Source: an uncultured Actinotalea sp. (GTDB taxonomy: Bacteria; Actinomycetota; Actinomycetes; Actinomycetales; Cellulomonadaceae). Taken from it: a stretch of DNA of 6,108 nucleotides. Of this stretch, positions 1 to 5,440 are shown piece after piece; position 1 is the stretch's first letter; every line of letters starts with the position of its first letter. A model generated the notes under the pieces. The model searched no databases. It was not told where the DNA came from and was given only the letters and a program-made list of their open reading frames with translations. The DNA is taken from NCBI RefSeq assembly GCF_946885855.1, contig NZ_CAMPHH010000207.1, forward strand, positions 1-6,108, given 5' to 3'. A program made the translations under genes and the position numbers.

Positions 1-10
1 CGGGTGGGGG

Positions 11-43
11 CCATCCGCGCGACCGGACGGCCCGCCGAGCGGG
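11..43 (-). terminator. Possible adhE transcription terminator (two small hairpins)
   Basis: Just past the adhE stop, the minus-strand RNA can form a 5-bp CCCGC/GCGGG hairpin with a 3-base loop (31-43). A second 7-bp hairpin follows at 11-30: CCGUCCG with CGGAUGG, including one G-U pair and a 6-base loop. There is no U tract, as is common in high-GC actinobacteria, so the assignment is weak. Confidence 0.35.
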
Positions 44-2767
44 TCAGGAGGCGGGGACCGTCTCCTGGGCGGCCGGTGCCACCTCCTGCTCCGCCGTGCG
101 CCGGGAGCGCACGTCCTGCAGCGACGTCCCGTAGTACGCCGCGGTCATGAGGTCCTTCATGTCGTCCAGCATCGGCATCCGGGGGTTGGCCGGGGCGCAC
201 TGGTCCTCGTAGGCGCGCATCGCGAGGTCGTCGAGCTTGCCGATGAAGTCCCGCTCGACGACGCCCTGCGTCTGGAACGAGGCCGGGATGCCGACGGCGT
301 CGCGCAGCCGCTCGACGGCGCGGGCGTAGGACTCGACACCTTCCTCCGGCGTCGCTGCCGGCAGTCCGAGCACCTTCGCGATCTCCTGGAACCGCTCGGG
401 TGCCACGTAGTACTCGTACTTCGGCCAGCTCGTCAGCTTGGTCGGCACGGTGCCGTTGTAGCGGATGACGTGCGGCAGCAGGGTCGCGTTGGTCCGCCCG
501 TGGACGAGCTGGAACGTCGAGCCGATGGTGTGCGCCATCGCGTGGACGATGCCGAGGAAGGCGTTGCCGAACGCCATGCCCGCGATCGTGCCGGCGTTGT
601 GCATCTTCTCCCGGGCCGTCACCGCCTCCTCGCCGCCGGTCACGGACGCCTCGAGGTTCTCGAAGATGAGCCGGATCGCCTGCAGCGCCATGCCGTCGGT
701 GAAGTCGTTGGCGTAGACGGAGACGAAGGCCTCGGTCGCGTGGGTGAGCGCGTCGAAGCCCGAGTCCGCCGCGAGGGACGCGGGCATCTTCCCGGTCAGT
801 GCCGGGTCGATGATCGCGACCGTCGGCGTCAGCGCGTAGTCCGCGAGCGGGTACTTCACGCCGGTGTCCTGGTCGGTGATGACGGCGAACGGCGTCACCT
901 CGGCGCCCGTGCCCGACGTCGTCGGGATGCAGACCAGCTTCGCCTTGTCCCCGAGCGTCGGGAACTTGAAGGCGCGCTTGCGGACGTCGAAGAACTTCTC
1001 GCGCATGTCCGCGAAGACGACCTCGGGGTGCTCGTACCGCAGCCACATCACCTTGGCGGCGTCCATGGGGGAGCCGCCGCCGAGGGCGATGATCGTGTCG
1101 GGGTTGAACTCGCGCATGCGCTCGGCGCCGCGGTCGACCGTGCGGATGCTCGGCTCGGGCTCGATCTGGTCGAGGATCTGCAGCGCGACCTTCTCCGGGC
1201 GGCGGGCGAGGACGTCGAGGATCTTGTCGACGAAGCCGAGCTTCGTCATCGTCTCGTCGGTGACGATCGTGACCCGGCGGACGTCCGGCATGTCCTCGAG
1301 GTAGCGGATGGCGTTGGGCTCGAAGTAGGTCTTGGCGGGGACCTTGAACCACTGCAGGTTGTTGTTGCGCCGACCGATCCGCTTGATGTTCACCAGGTTG
1401 ACCGCCGAGACGTTGTTGGAGACGGAGTTGGCGCCGTAGGAGCCGCAGCCCAGCGTCAGCGACGGGGTGAAGGCGTTGTAGATGTCGCCGATGCCGCCCT
1501 GCGACGACGGCGAGTTCCAGATGACGCGGACCGCCTTGACGCGGCTGCCGTACTCCTCGACGAGCGCCCGGTCCTCGCAGTGGATGGCGGCGGAGTGGCC
1601 CAGGCCGTCGAACTCGACCATCCGCTCCGCCAGCTGCATGCCGTGCTCGGTGGACTCGGCGCGCAGGACCGCCAGGACGGGGCAGAGCTTCTCGCGGGTC
1701 AGCGGCTCCGCGGGACCGACCTCGCTCACCTCGACCAGGATGATCGAGGTGTCGGCCGGCACGCTGAAGCCGGCCTGCTCGGCGATCCACTGCGGGCTCT
1801 GGCCGACGACGGCCGGGTTGAGCTTCGCGCCGGAGCAGCTCGAGCCGTCCGCGCGGCAGCCGAAGATCAGCTCCTCGAGGAGGGCCTTCTCCTGCGGCGA
1901 GCAGCGGTACGCGTGCAACCGGTCGAACTCGGCCATCGCCTCGTCGTAGATCTCGGTGTCGAGGATCGCGGCCTGCTCGGAGGCGCACACCATGCCGTTG
2001 TCGAAGCACTTGGACAGGACGACGTCGTTGATCGCGCGCTTGAGCTTGGCCTGCTTGGTCACGTAGGCCGGCACGTTGCCGGCGCCGACGCCGAGGGCCG
2101 GCTTGCCGCAGGAGTACGCCGCGCGGACCATCGCGTTGCCGCCGGTGGCGAGGATGAGCGAGACGCCCGGGTGGTTCATCAGCTGGTCGGTCGCCTCGAT
2201 GGACGGGGTCTCGACCCACTGGATGCAGTGCTCGGGGGCGCCGGCGGCGACGGCCGCGTCCCGCACCACGCGGGCTGCGGCCACGGAGGACTGCTGCGCC
2301 GACGGGTGGAACGCGAAGACGATCGGGTTGCGGGTCTTCAGCGCGATGAGGGACTTGAAGATCGCCGTCGACGTCGGGTTGGTGACGGGCGTGATGCCGG
2401 CGACGACGCCGACCGGCTCGGCGATCTCGACGATGCCGTGCAGGTCGTCCCGCGCCACGATGCCCACGGTCTTGACGTCCGCCATGCGGTGCGTGACGTG
2501 CTCGCACGCGAAGATGTTCTTGACGGCCTTGTCCTCGAAGACGCCCCGCCGGGTCTCCTGGACCGCCTGCTGCGCCAGCACGCCGTGCTGGTTGAGGGCC
2601 GCGACGGAGGCCTTGCGGACGATCTGGTCGACGTCGTCCTGGGTGTAGGTCGCGTACTGGGCGAGCGCCTTGAGGGCGCCGGCCACGAGGCCGTCGATGG
2701 CGTCCGCGGGCGCGGCGGCCGGGGTAGCGACGTCGACGGCGGTGCTGGGTCGGGCTGATCGGCTCAC
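44..2767 (-). CDS. adhE: Bifunctional acetaldehyde-CoA/alcohol dehydrogenase AdhE
   Basis: AdhE reduces acetyl-CoA to acetaldehyde and then to ethanol in the cytoplasm, re-oxidising two NADH during fermentation; in known relatives it forms spirosome filaments. The 907-residue protein has both expected domains. The N-terminal aldehyde dehydrogenase half (about 25-460) has the NPTSTAIFKSLIALKTRN block (130-147), GVGAGN (226-231) and the catalytic Cys in CASEQ (C261). The C-terminal iron alcohol dehydrogenase half (about 475-880) has GGGSPMDA (563-570), TTSGTGAEVTPFAV (616-629) and likely iron ligands D672, H676, H742 and H756. Length matches the family (about 870-900 residues). The start is GTG at 2767-2765, supported by GGAG six bases upstream; no ATG lies before residue 95. 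The Ala/Glu-rich tail after about residue 885 is poorly conserved in the family. A Cys-containing segment near 289-311 looks longer than in E. coli AdhE. It is divergent from hsp20 and apparently monocistronic. Confidence 0.98.
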   Translation of the reverse strand: MSRSARPSTAVDVATPAAAPADAIDGLVAGALKALAQYATYTQDDVDQIVRKASVAALNQHGVLAQQAVQETRRGVFEDKAVKNIFACEHVTHRMADVKTVGIVARDDLHGIVEIAEPVGVVAGITPVTNPTSTAIFKSLIALKTRNPIVFAFHPSAQQSSVAAARVVRDAAVAAGAPEHCIQWVETPSIEATDQLMNHPGVSLILATGGNAMVRAAYSCGKPALGVGAGNVPAYVTKQAKLKRAINDVVLSKCFDNGMVCASEQAAILDTEIYDEAMAEFDRLHAYRCSPQEKALLEELIFGCRADGSSCSGAKLNPAVVGQSPQWIAEQAGFSVPADTSIILVEVSEVGPAEPLTREKLCPVLAVLRAESTEHGMQLAERMVEFDGLGHSAAIHCEDRALVEEYGSRVKAVRVIWNSPSSQGGIGDIYNAFTPSLTLGCGSYGANSVSNNVSAVNLVNIKRIGRRNNNLQWFKVPAKTYFEPNAIRYLEDMPDVRRVTIVTDETMTKLGFVDKILDVLARRPEKVALQILDQIEPEPSIRTVDRGAERMREFNPDTIIALGGGSPMDAAKVMWLRYEHPEVVFADMREKFFDVRKRAFKFPTLGDKAKLVCIPTTSGTGAEVTPFAVITDQDTGVKYPLADYALTPTVAIIDPALTGKMPASLAADSGFDALTHATEAFVSVYANDFTDGMALQAIRLIFENLEASVTGGEEAVTAREKMHNAGTIAGMAFGNAFLGIVHAMAHTIGSTFQLVHGRTNATLLPHVIRYNGTVPTKLTSWPKYEYYVAPERFQEIAKVLGLPAATPEEGVESYARAVERLRDAVGIPASFQTQGVVERDFIGKLDDLAMRAYEDQCAPANPRMPMLDDMKDLMTAAYYGTSLQDVRSRRTAEQEVAPAAQETVPAS

Positions 2768-2773
2768 GGGAGG

Positions 2774-2777
2774 CTCC
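2774..2777 (-). promoter_or_regulatory. Ribosome binding site deciding the adhE GTG start
   Basis: On the minus strand GGAG ends six bases before the GTG at 2767-2765. No ATG is available before residue 95, which lies inside the conserved aldehyde dehydrogenase domain. This site therefore fixes GTG as the start codon. Confidence 0.7.
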
Positions 2778-2821
2778 GGGTCTCGGTGTTCGGTGTGCGG
2801 ATCGCCGTTGACCCGTCACCG

Positions 2822-2830
2822 ACGCTAGGT
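2822..2830 (-). promoter_or_regulatory. Candidate adhE promoter -10 element
   Basis: The minus strand reads ACCTAGCGT, containing TAGCGT, a good actinobacterial TAnnnT -10 hexamer (2827 to 2822). It predicts a start near 2815 and a leader of about 48 bases. No TTGACA-like -35 sits 16-19 bases upstream, which suits an activator-dependent promoter. The same nine bases recur before the SRPBCC gene (5395-5403). Confidence 0.5.
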
Positions 2831-2845
2831 GTGGCCCGCGTCACG
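2830..2845. promoter_or_regulatory. Rex- or Crp-like dyad overlapping the adhE promoter
   Basis: The site is TGTGG-N6-TCACG. It matches the TGTG and TCAC ends of Rex boxes (TGTGAAC-N2-GTTCACA) and of Crp/GlxR boxes (TGTGA-N6-TCACA), but the inner bases match poorly. It covers the stretch just upstream of the adhE -10, where a repressor would block RNA polymerase. Rex, an NADH/NAD+ sensor, represses adhE in several Gram-positive bacteria, so the position makes sense. The match is only partial. Confidence 0.3.
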
Positions 2846-2849
2846 GACC

Positions 2850-2865
2850 TGTGTCCAAGGTCCCG
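2850..2865 (-). promoter_or_regulatory. Degenerate DosR-like box proximal to adhE
   Basis: The minus strand reads CGGGACCTTGGACACA. Its first half is the same as the better box at 2913-2928 and its second half is degenerate. Relative to the predicted adhE start near 2815 its centre is about -42.5, a classic activator position. It also overlaps a 6-bp inverted repeat, GGACCT-N7-AGGTCC (2845-2863). Confidence 0.35.
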
Positions 2866-2912
2866 ATGTCGTCCCACGACTTCGTCGCGGGGTCGCCCGG
2901 GCTCCCGCCCGC

Positions 2913-2928
2913 CGGGACCCAGGTCCCG
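2913..2928. promoter_or_regulatory. DosR/DevR-like palindromic box between adhE and hsp20
   Basis: The site is CGGGACC-CA-GGTCCCG, a palindrome with 7-bp arms and a 2-base centre. It agrees at 13 of 16 positions with the core of the mycobacterial DosR consensus, SGGGACTWWAGTCCCS. DosR/DevR activates hypoxia genes, including the Hsp20-family hspX in Mycobacterium tuberculosis. Its centre lies about 60 bases before the predicted hsp20 start and about 105 before the predicted adhE start. Use of DosR by this organism is inference. Confidence 0.5.
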
Positions 2929-2943
2929 CGTCGTCGGCACCTC

Positions 2944-2970
2944 TTGGCACTCGCCGGGCGCGAGTGCTAG
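2944..2970. promoter_or_regulatory. CIRCE element (HrcA operator) upstream of hsp20
   Basis: The left arm is TTGGCACTC, the spacer is exactly nine bases, and the right arm is GAGTGCTAG. The CIRCE consensus is TTAGCACTC-N9-GAGTGCTAA, so 16 of 18 arm positions match with correct spacing. HrcA binds CIRCE and represses chaperone genes until heat or unfolded protein titrates the system. The element overlaps the likely hsp20 promoter and lies about 100 bases before its ATG. Confidence 0.88.
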
Positions 2971-2973
2971 ACC
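2944..2973 (+). promoter_or_regulatory. Candidate hsp20 promoter overlapping CIRCE
   Basis: TTGGCA (2944-2949) can serve as -35 and TAGACC (2968-2973), preceded by TGC, as an extended -10, with an 18-base spacer. This places the start near 2980 and gives a leader of about 92 bases. HrcA bound to the overlapping CIRCE would cover both elements. Confidence 0.45.
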
Positions 2974-3025
2974 AGAGGTGTAGCCGCCTGGGCGGGCACC
3001 ACACGCCGCACCAGGGCCTTGCACC

Positions 3026-3048
3026 GTGCTCCGGACGGTCCGGAGCAC
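3026..3048 (+). repeat. Near-perfect palindrome in the hsp20 leader
   Basis: The arms are GTGCTCCGGAC (3026-3036) and GTCCGGAGCAC (3038-3048) around a single G: eleven perfect pairs. In DNA it could be a repressor operator. In RNA it would fold as a 10-bp hairpin with a CGG loop ending three bases before the ribosome binding site. It does not match the HspR HAIR motif (CTTGAGT-N7-ACTCAAG). Its function is unknown. Confidence 0.6.
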
Positions 3049-3065
3049 CTCGAGGAGGAGGTGTT
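3044..3065 (+). promoter_or_regulatory. hsp20 ribosome binding site within a weak hairpin
   Basis: The purine-rich run GAGGAGGAGG (3052-3061) ends ten bases before the ATG at 3072 and sets the start codon. Flanking bases can pair: AGCACCTC (3044-3051) with GAGGTGTT (3058-3065), giving eight pairs including one G-U, with GAGGAG in the loop. This hairpin shares bases 3044-3048 with the upstream palindrome, so the two folds are mutually exclusive. Confidence 0.55.
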
Positions 3066-3071
3066 GCGACG

Positions 3072-3536
3072 ATGGCTACGCGGTTCGACCCGTTCACCGA
3101 CACGGCGCGCTGGATGGACCAGCTCCTCGGAGCCACGCGCGCGGCCGAGGTCCCGGCCGTGCCGGCCATGCCGATGGACCTCTACCGGGCCGGCGACCAC
3201 TACGTGCTCCACGTCGACCTGCCCGGGGCGGACCCGGGCAGCATCGACGTCAGCGTGGAGGACCGGACCCTCACCGTGCGCGCGGAGCGCTCGGGGCGCA
3301 CCGAGACGGACGTCCAGTGGCTCGCGCGCGAGCGCGCCACCGGCACCTTCGTCCGGCAGCTCACGGTCGGGCGCGGCCTGGCGCTGGACCGGATCGAGGC
3401 GAGCTACGCCGACGGCGTGCTCACCCTCACGATCCCCGTCGCGGAGGAGGCCAAGCCGCGGCGCGTGGAGATCAAGCACGGCACCGCGGCCCCGGCGGCC
3501 ATCGGCTCCCGCGCCGCCGCGGAGGCCGGCGCCTGA
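3072..3536 (+). CDS. Small heat-shock protein, Hsp20/alpha-crystallin family
   Basis: This is a 154-residue cytoplasmic holdase chaperone. It binds unfolding proteins without ATP and keeps them soluble for DnaK/ClpB to refold. A short N-terminal arm (1-33; FDPF, WMDQLLG) precedes the alpha-crystallin domain at about 34-135. The domain contains MDLYRAGDHYVLHVDLPG (35-52), the strand segment DRTLTVRAER (64-73) and the family signature ASYADGVLTLTIP (110-122). The C-terminal tail is Ala-rich, with VEI (132-134) as a candidate I-x-I-type anchoring motif. The ATG is chosen because the protein start fits Hsp20 relatives and a strong GAGGAGG site precedes it; the upstream in-frame extension is CIRCE/leader sequence. 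CIRCE predicts HrcA control, and a DosR-like box suggests hypoxic induction as for mycobacterial HspX. It is divergent from adhE and convergent with the PLP enzyme gene, with a 16-base gap. Confidence 0.95.
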   Translation: MATRFDPFTDTARWMDQLLGATRAAEVPAVPAMPMDLYRAGDHYVLHVDLPGADPGSIDVSVEDRTLTVRAERSGRTETDVQWLARERATGTFVRQLTVGRGLALDRIEASYADGVLTLTIPVAEEAKPRRVEIKHGTAAPAAIGSRAAAEAGA

Positions 3537-3537
3537 C

Positions 3538-3589
3538 CGGTCGGCGACCGCATCAACGGGGCAGGGCGGCGGCGATGCGCCGCCCTGCC
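3538..3589 (+). terminator. hsp20 terminator hairpin lying in the 3' end of the convergent gene
   Basis: A perfect 12-bp hairpin, GGCAGGGCGGCG (3560-3571) with CGCCGCCCTGCC (3578-3589) and a 6-base loop, begins 24 bases after the hsp20 stop. It lies inside the last codons of the minus-strand PLP enzyme gene. A smaller CGGTC-GGC-GACCG hairpin (3538-3550) fills the 16-base gap between the two stop codons. Neither has a U tract. Being symmetrical, they could end transcription from either side. Confidence 0.5.
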
Positions 3590-4800
3590 TCCACCACGAG
3601 CGGACGCGGCATCGCGAGGTTGACGCGCACGGACCCGCGCCCGACGGCGCCGCACTGGGCGCCGTCCACGACCGCGACGCCCGTACGGCTGCGCAGCCAG
3701 CGCCCGAGGTCGTCGGGCAGCGGCGTGCCCGAGGCGACGAACGCAGGCCGCAGGTCGAGCCACGCGAGGTAGGTGCCCTCGGGACGGCGGTGCGACAGCG
3801 CAGTGCCGGCCCCGGTGCTCGGGTCGACGTCCGAGGCCCCGCCCGAGACGAGGCCCTCGACGAGCGCGTCGCGGTGGTCGGCGAGCCGGGTCAGGAGCTC
3901 GTCGAGCCAGGGGCCGCCCGCGCGGTAGGCCGCCGCGTTCGCGACGGCGCCCACGGTCGAGGCGCCGTGCGTCGCCAGGTGGTCGACGCGACGCCACGCT
4001 GCGACGTCGTCGTCGGCGGTGAGGATGACCTGGGCGCACTTGAGGCCGGGGATGTTCCACGCCTTGGAGGCCGACGTGGCCGTGACGGCGTGGGCCGCGG
4101 CGGCGGCGCTCGTCGCGGCGTAGGGCACGTGCCGGTGCCCCGGGTGGACGACCGGCGCGTGGATCTCGTCGGCGAACACGCGGCCGCCGTGCCGCTGGAC
4201 CACCGCGGTGAGCGCGGCCAGCTCCTCGGTGGTGTGGACCCGCCCCGTCGGGTTGTGGGGGTTCGTCAGCACGAGCAGCTGACCCCCGGCGCGGAAGGCG
4301 GTGTCCACCGCGTCGAGGTCGAGCACGTGCCCCCGCGTGGCGTCCCGGGCGAGGGGCACCTCGATGACCTCGCGGCCCCACTGCCGGGGCGCGGTGAGGA
4401 ACGGCATGTAGGCCGGCGTGGGCAGGATGAGAGGGGAGCCGGCGCGCGTCAGGTGCTCCACCGTCACCCGGAGGGCCTCGAGGACGTCGGCCACCGGGTG
4501 GATGCGCTCCGCCTCCGGGCGCCAGCCGTAGCGGTCGGCGTACCAGTGCGCCGTGGCGTCGCCGAGGTCGCTGCGCACACCGGGCGGGAGGTAGCCGGTG
4601 AGGCCCGCGGTCACGGCGCCGACGGCGGCGTCCTTCACCACCGGGGCGGTGCCGAGGTCCGACTCCGCGACCCACGCGGCGACGTCGTCGTCGACGCCGG
4701 TCCACTTGAGGCTGCCGCGACCGCGCAGGTCGTCCCGGACCGCAGCCAGCTCGGCGGGCAGGGGCGTCGGAGCCGGGCCGGCGGCGGAGGTGCTGCTCAT
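3553..4800 (-). CDS. PLP-dependent MalY/PatB-type aminotransferase or C-S lyase
   Basis: This is a 415-residue fold-type I PLP enzyme of aminotransferase class I/II, closest in pattern to MalY/PatB cystathionine beta-lyases, which cleave cystathionine or cysteine conjugates to a thiol, pyruvate and ammonia. Evidence is LKWTGVDDDVAAWVAESDL near 31-49 (family form usually KW...WVADMDF), the stacking Tyr in PTPAYMPF (Y131), NPHNPTGR (180-187), ADEIHAPVV (210-218; D211 contacts the pyridine nitrogen), the Schiff-base lysine K246 in SASKAWN, and R392 in RVNLAMPR, which should bind the substrate carboxylate. The MalY-like DEIH and SASKAWNIPGLKCA blocks favour this subfamily over ordinary aspartate aminotransferases. 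The physiological substrate cannot be told. The start at 4800 has no convincing Shine-Dalgarno but sits exactly six bases after a TAGCGT -10, suggesting leaderless translation. It is convergent with hsp20 and separated by a strong hairpin from the upstream SRPBCC gene, so probably a single-gene unit. Confidence 0.9.
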   Translation of the reverse strand: MSSTSAAGPAPTPLPAELAAVRDDLRGRGSLKWTGVDDDVAAWVAESDLGTAPVVKDAAVGAVTAGLTGYLPPGVRSDLGDATAHWYADRYGWRPEAERIHPVADVLEALRVTVEHLTRAGSPLILPTPAYMPFLTAPRQWGREVIEVPLARDATRGHVLDLDAVDTAFRAGGQLLVLTNPHNPTGRVHTTEELAALTAVVQRHGGRVFADEIHAPVVHPGHRHVPYAATSAAAAAHAVTATSASKAWNIPGLKCAQVILTADDDVAAWRRVDHLATHGASTVGAVANAAAYRAGGPWLDELLTRLADHRDALVEGLVSGGASDVDPSTGAGTALSHRRPEGTYLAWLDLRPAFVASGTPLPDDLGRWLRSRTGVAVVDGAQCGAVGRGSVRVNLAMPRPLVVEAGRRIAAALPR

Positions 4801-4806
4801 CCCCGC

Positions 4807-4812
4807 ACGCTA
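4807..4812 (-). promoter_or_regulatory. -10 element predicting a leaderless mRNA
   Basis: The minus strand reads TAGCGT-GCGGGG-ATG. A TAnnnT hexamer followed by six bases places +1 on the A of the ATG at 4800. No Shine-Dalgarno is needed in that arrangement and none is clear. No -35 is recognisable, since that space is taken by the terminator hairpin. Confidence 0.5.
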
Positions 4813-4817
4813 ACGCG

Positions 4818-4850
4818 CCGAGGGGCGCCCCGGGCCGGGGCGCCCCTCGG
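4818..4850 (-). terminator. Strong hairpin terminator of the SRPBCC gene
   Basis: CCGAGGGGCGCCCCG (4818-4832) pairs perfectly with CGGGGCGCCCCTCGG (4836-4850) around a GGC loop, a 15-bp stem starting 17 bases past the SRPBCC stop. There is no U tract. It isolates that gene from the PLP enzyme gene downstream, whose -10 element begins six bases further on. Confidence 0.75.
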
Positions 4851-4867
4851 GCTCGCAGCTCGTGAGG

Positions 4868-5323
4868 TCACGGGTGCTCGACGTCTCCGCGCCAGCCGCC
4901 GGTCTCGGCCCCGCGGGCCTCGATGAACTCCTTGAAGCGCTCGAGGTCCTTCTTGACCTGCCGGTCGTCGACGCCGATGGCCGCGCCGGCCTTCTCCACG
5001 AGCGACTCGGTCTCCCAGTCGATCTGCACCATGACGCGGGTGGTGGTGTCGCTGAGCCGGTGGAAGGTCACGACGCCGGCGTGGGTCTTGCCGTCGACGC
5101 TCTTCCACGCCACGCGTTCGTCGGGGTGCTGCTCGGTGATCTCGGCGTCGAACTCGCGCTCCACGCCGCCGACCGTGGTCTTCCAGTGGGTCAGCGTGTC
5201 ACCGACCTGCGTCACCGTGTCGACGCCGCCCATGAAGTGGGGGAAGTCCTCGAACTGGGTCCACTGGTTGTAGACGCTCGACAGCGGGACATCGACGTCG
5301 ATGGACTCCTGGACACTCGGCAT
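4868..5323 (-). CDS. SRPBCC-fold (START/polyketide-cyclase-like) protein
   Basis: This 151-residue protein has the SRPBCC (helix-grip) family pattern. It opens with the first strand and helix, SVQESIDVDVPLSSVYNQWTQ (3-23), then FEDFPHFMGGVDTVTQVGDT (24-43), strand pairs through HWKTTVGGVEREFDAEI (46-62), WKSVDGKTHAGVVTFHRL (73-90) and TTTRVMVQIDWE (93-104). A long C-terminal helix follows, rich in Lys/Glu/Arg (about 119-138, VDDRQVKKDLERFKEFIEAR). Family members bind hydrophobic ligands in a central cavity. Many short bacterial ones are annotated only as cyclase/dehydrase and have no known reaction. There is no signal peptide or membrane segment. The ATG at 5323 is chosen over an in-frame upstream extension because AGGAGG sits five bases before it and the fold begins at residue 3. 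It is monocistronic by context. The specific function is unknown. Confidence 0.88.
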   Translation of the reverse strand: MPSVQESIDVDVPLSSVYNQWTQFEDFPHFMGGVDTVTQVGDTLTHWKTTVGGVEREFDAEITEQHPDERVAWKSVDGKTHAGVVTFHRLSDTTTRVMVQIDWETESLVEKAGAAIGVDDRQVKKDLERFKEFIEARGAETGGWRGDVEHP

Positions 5324-5328
5324 GGCTT

Positions 5329-5334
5329 CCTCCT
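5329..5334 (-). promoter_or_regulatory. Ribosome binding site fixing the SRPBCC start
   Basis: AGGAGG on the minus strand ends five bases before the ATG at 5323. It rejects the in-frame 90-residue upstream extension, which would start without a site and lacks family similarity. Confidence 0.85.
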
Positions 5335-5394
5335 GGTCTCGAAGACGGGCTCGGCGCCGACGGGGCCCGAGAGGGACGCGCGCGGCGCCCCTCC

Positions 5395-5403
5395 ACGCTA
5401 GGT
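5395..5403 (-). promoter_or_regulatory. Candidate SRPBCC promoter -10 element
   Basis: The minus strand reads ACCTAGCGT, identical over nine bases to the candidate adhE -10 region. The hexamer TAGCGT (5400 to 5395) predicts a start near 5388 and a leader of about 65 bases. No standard -35 is visible; that region holds an inverted repeat instead. Confidence 0.45.
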
Positions 5404-5405
5404 CG

Positions 5406-5440
5406 GCCTCCTCCGGGCCGCGCGCCGAGCCGGAGGAGGC
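5406..5440. repeat. 11-bp inverted repeat upstream of the SRPBCC promoter
   Basis: GCCTCCTCCGG (5406-5416) and CCGGAGGAGGC (5430-5440) are perfect inverted copies, 13 bases apart. They lie about 18-52 bases upstream of the predicted SRPBCC transcription start, over the -35 zone. This could be an operator for a dimeric regulator. No known motif was recognised. Confidence 0.5.

Noticed and set aside
470..2758. A 762-codon open frame on the plus strand opposite adhE
   Set aside because: Its product is dominated by Arg, Gly, Asp, Val and Leu, typical of an antisense shadow in G+C-rich DNA. It has no recognisable domain and lies entirely over a certain gene.
3026..3048. The hsp20 leader palindrome as an HspR (HAIR) operator
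   Set aside because: HAIR is CTTGAGT-N7-ACTCAAG; this palindrome has different arms and a one-base centre.
3019..4926. A 635-codon plus-strand frame running across hsp20 and the PLP enzyme gene
   Set aside because: Its product is Arg/Ala/Pro/Gly-rich with no domain, and it overlaps two confident genes in other frames. It is a G+C-driven open frame.
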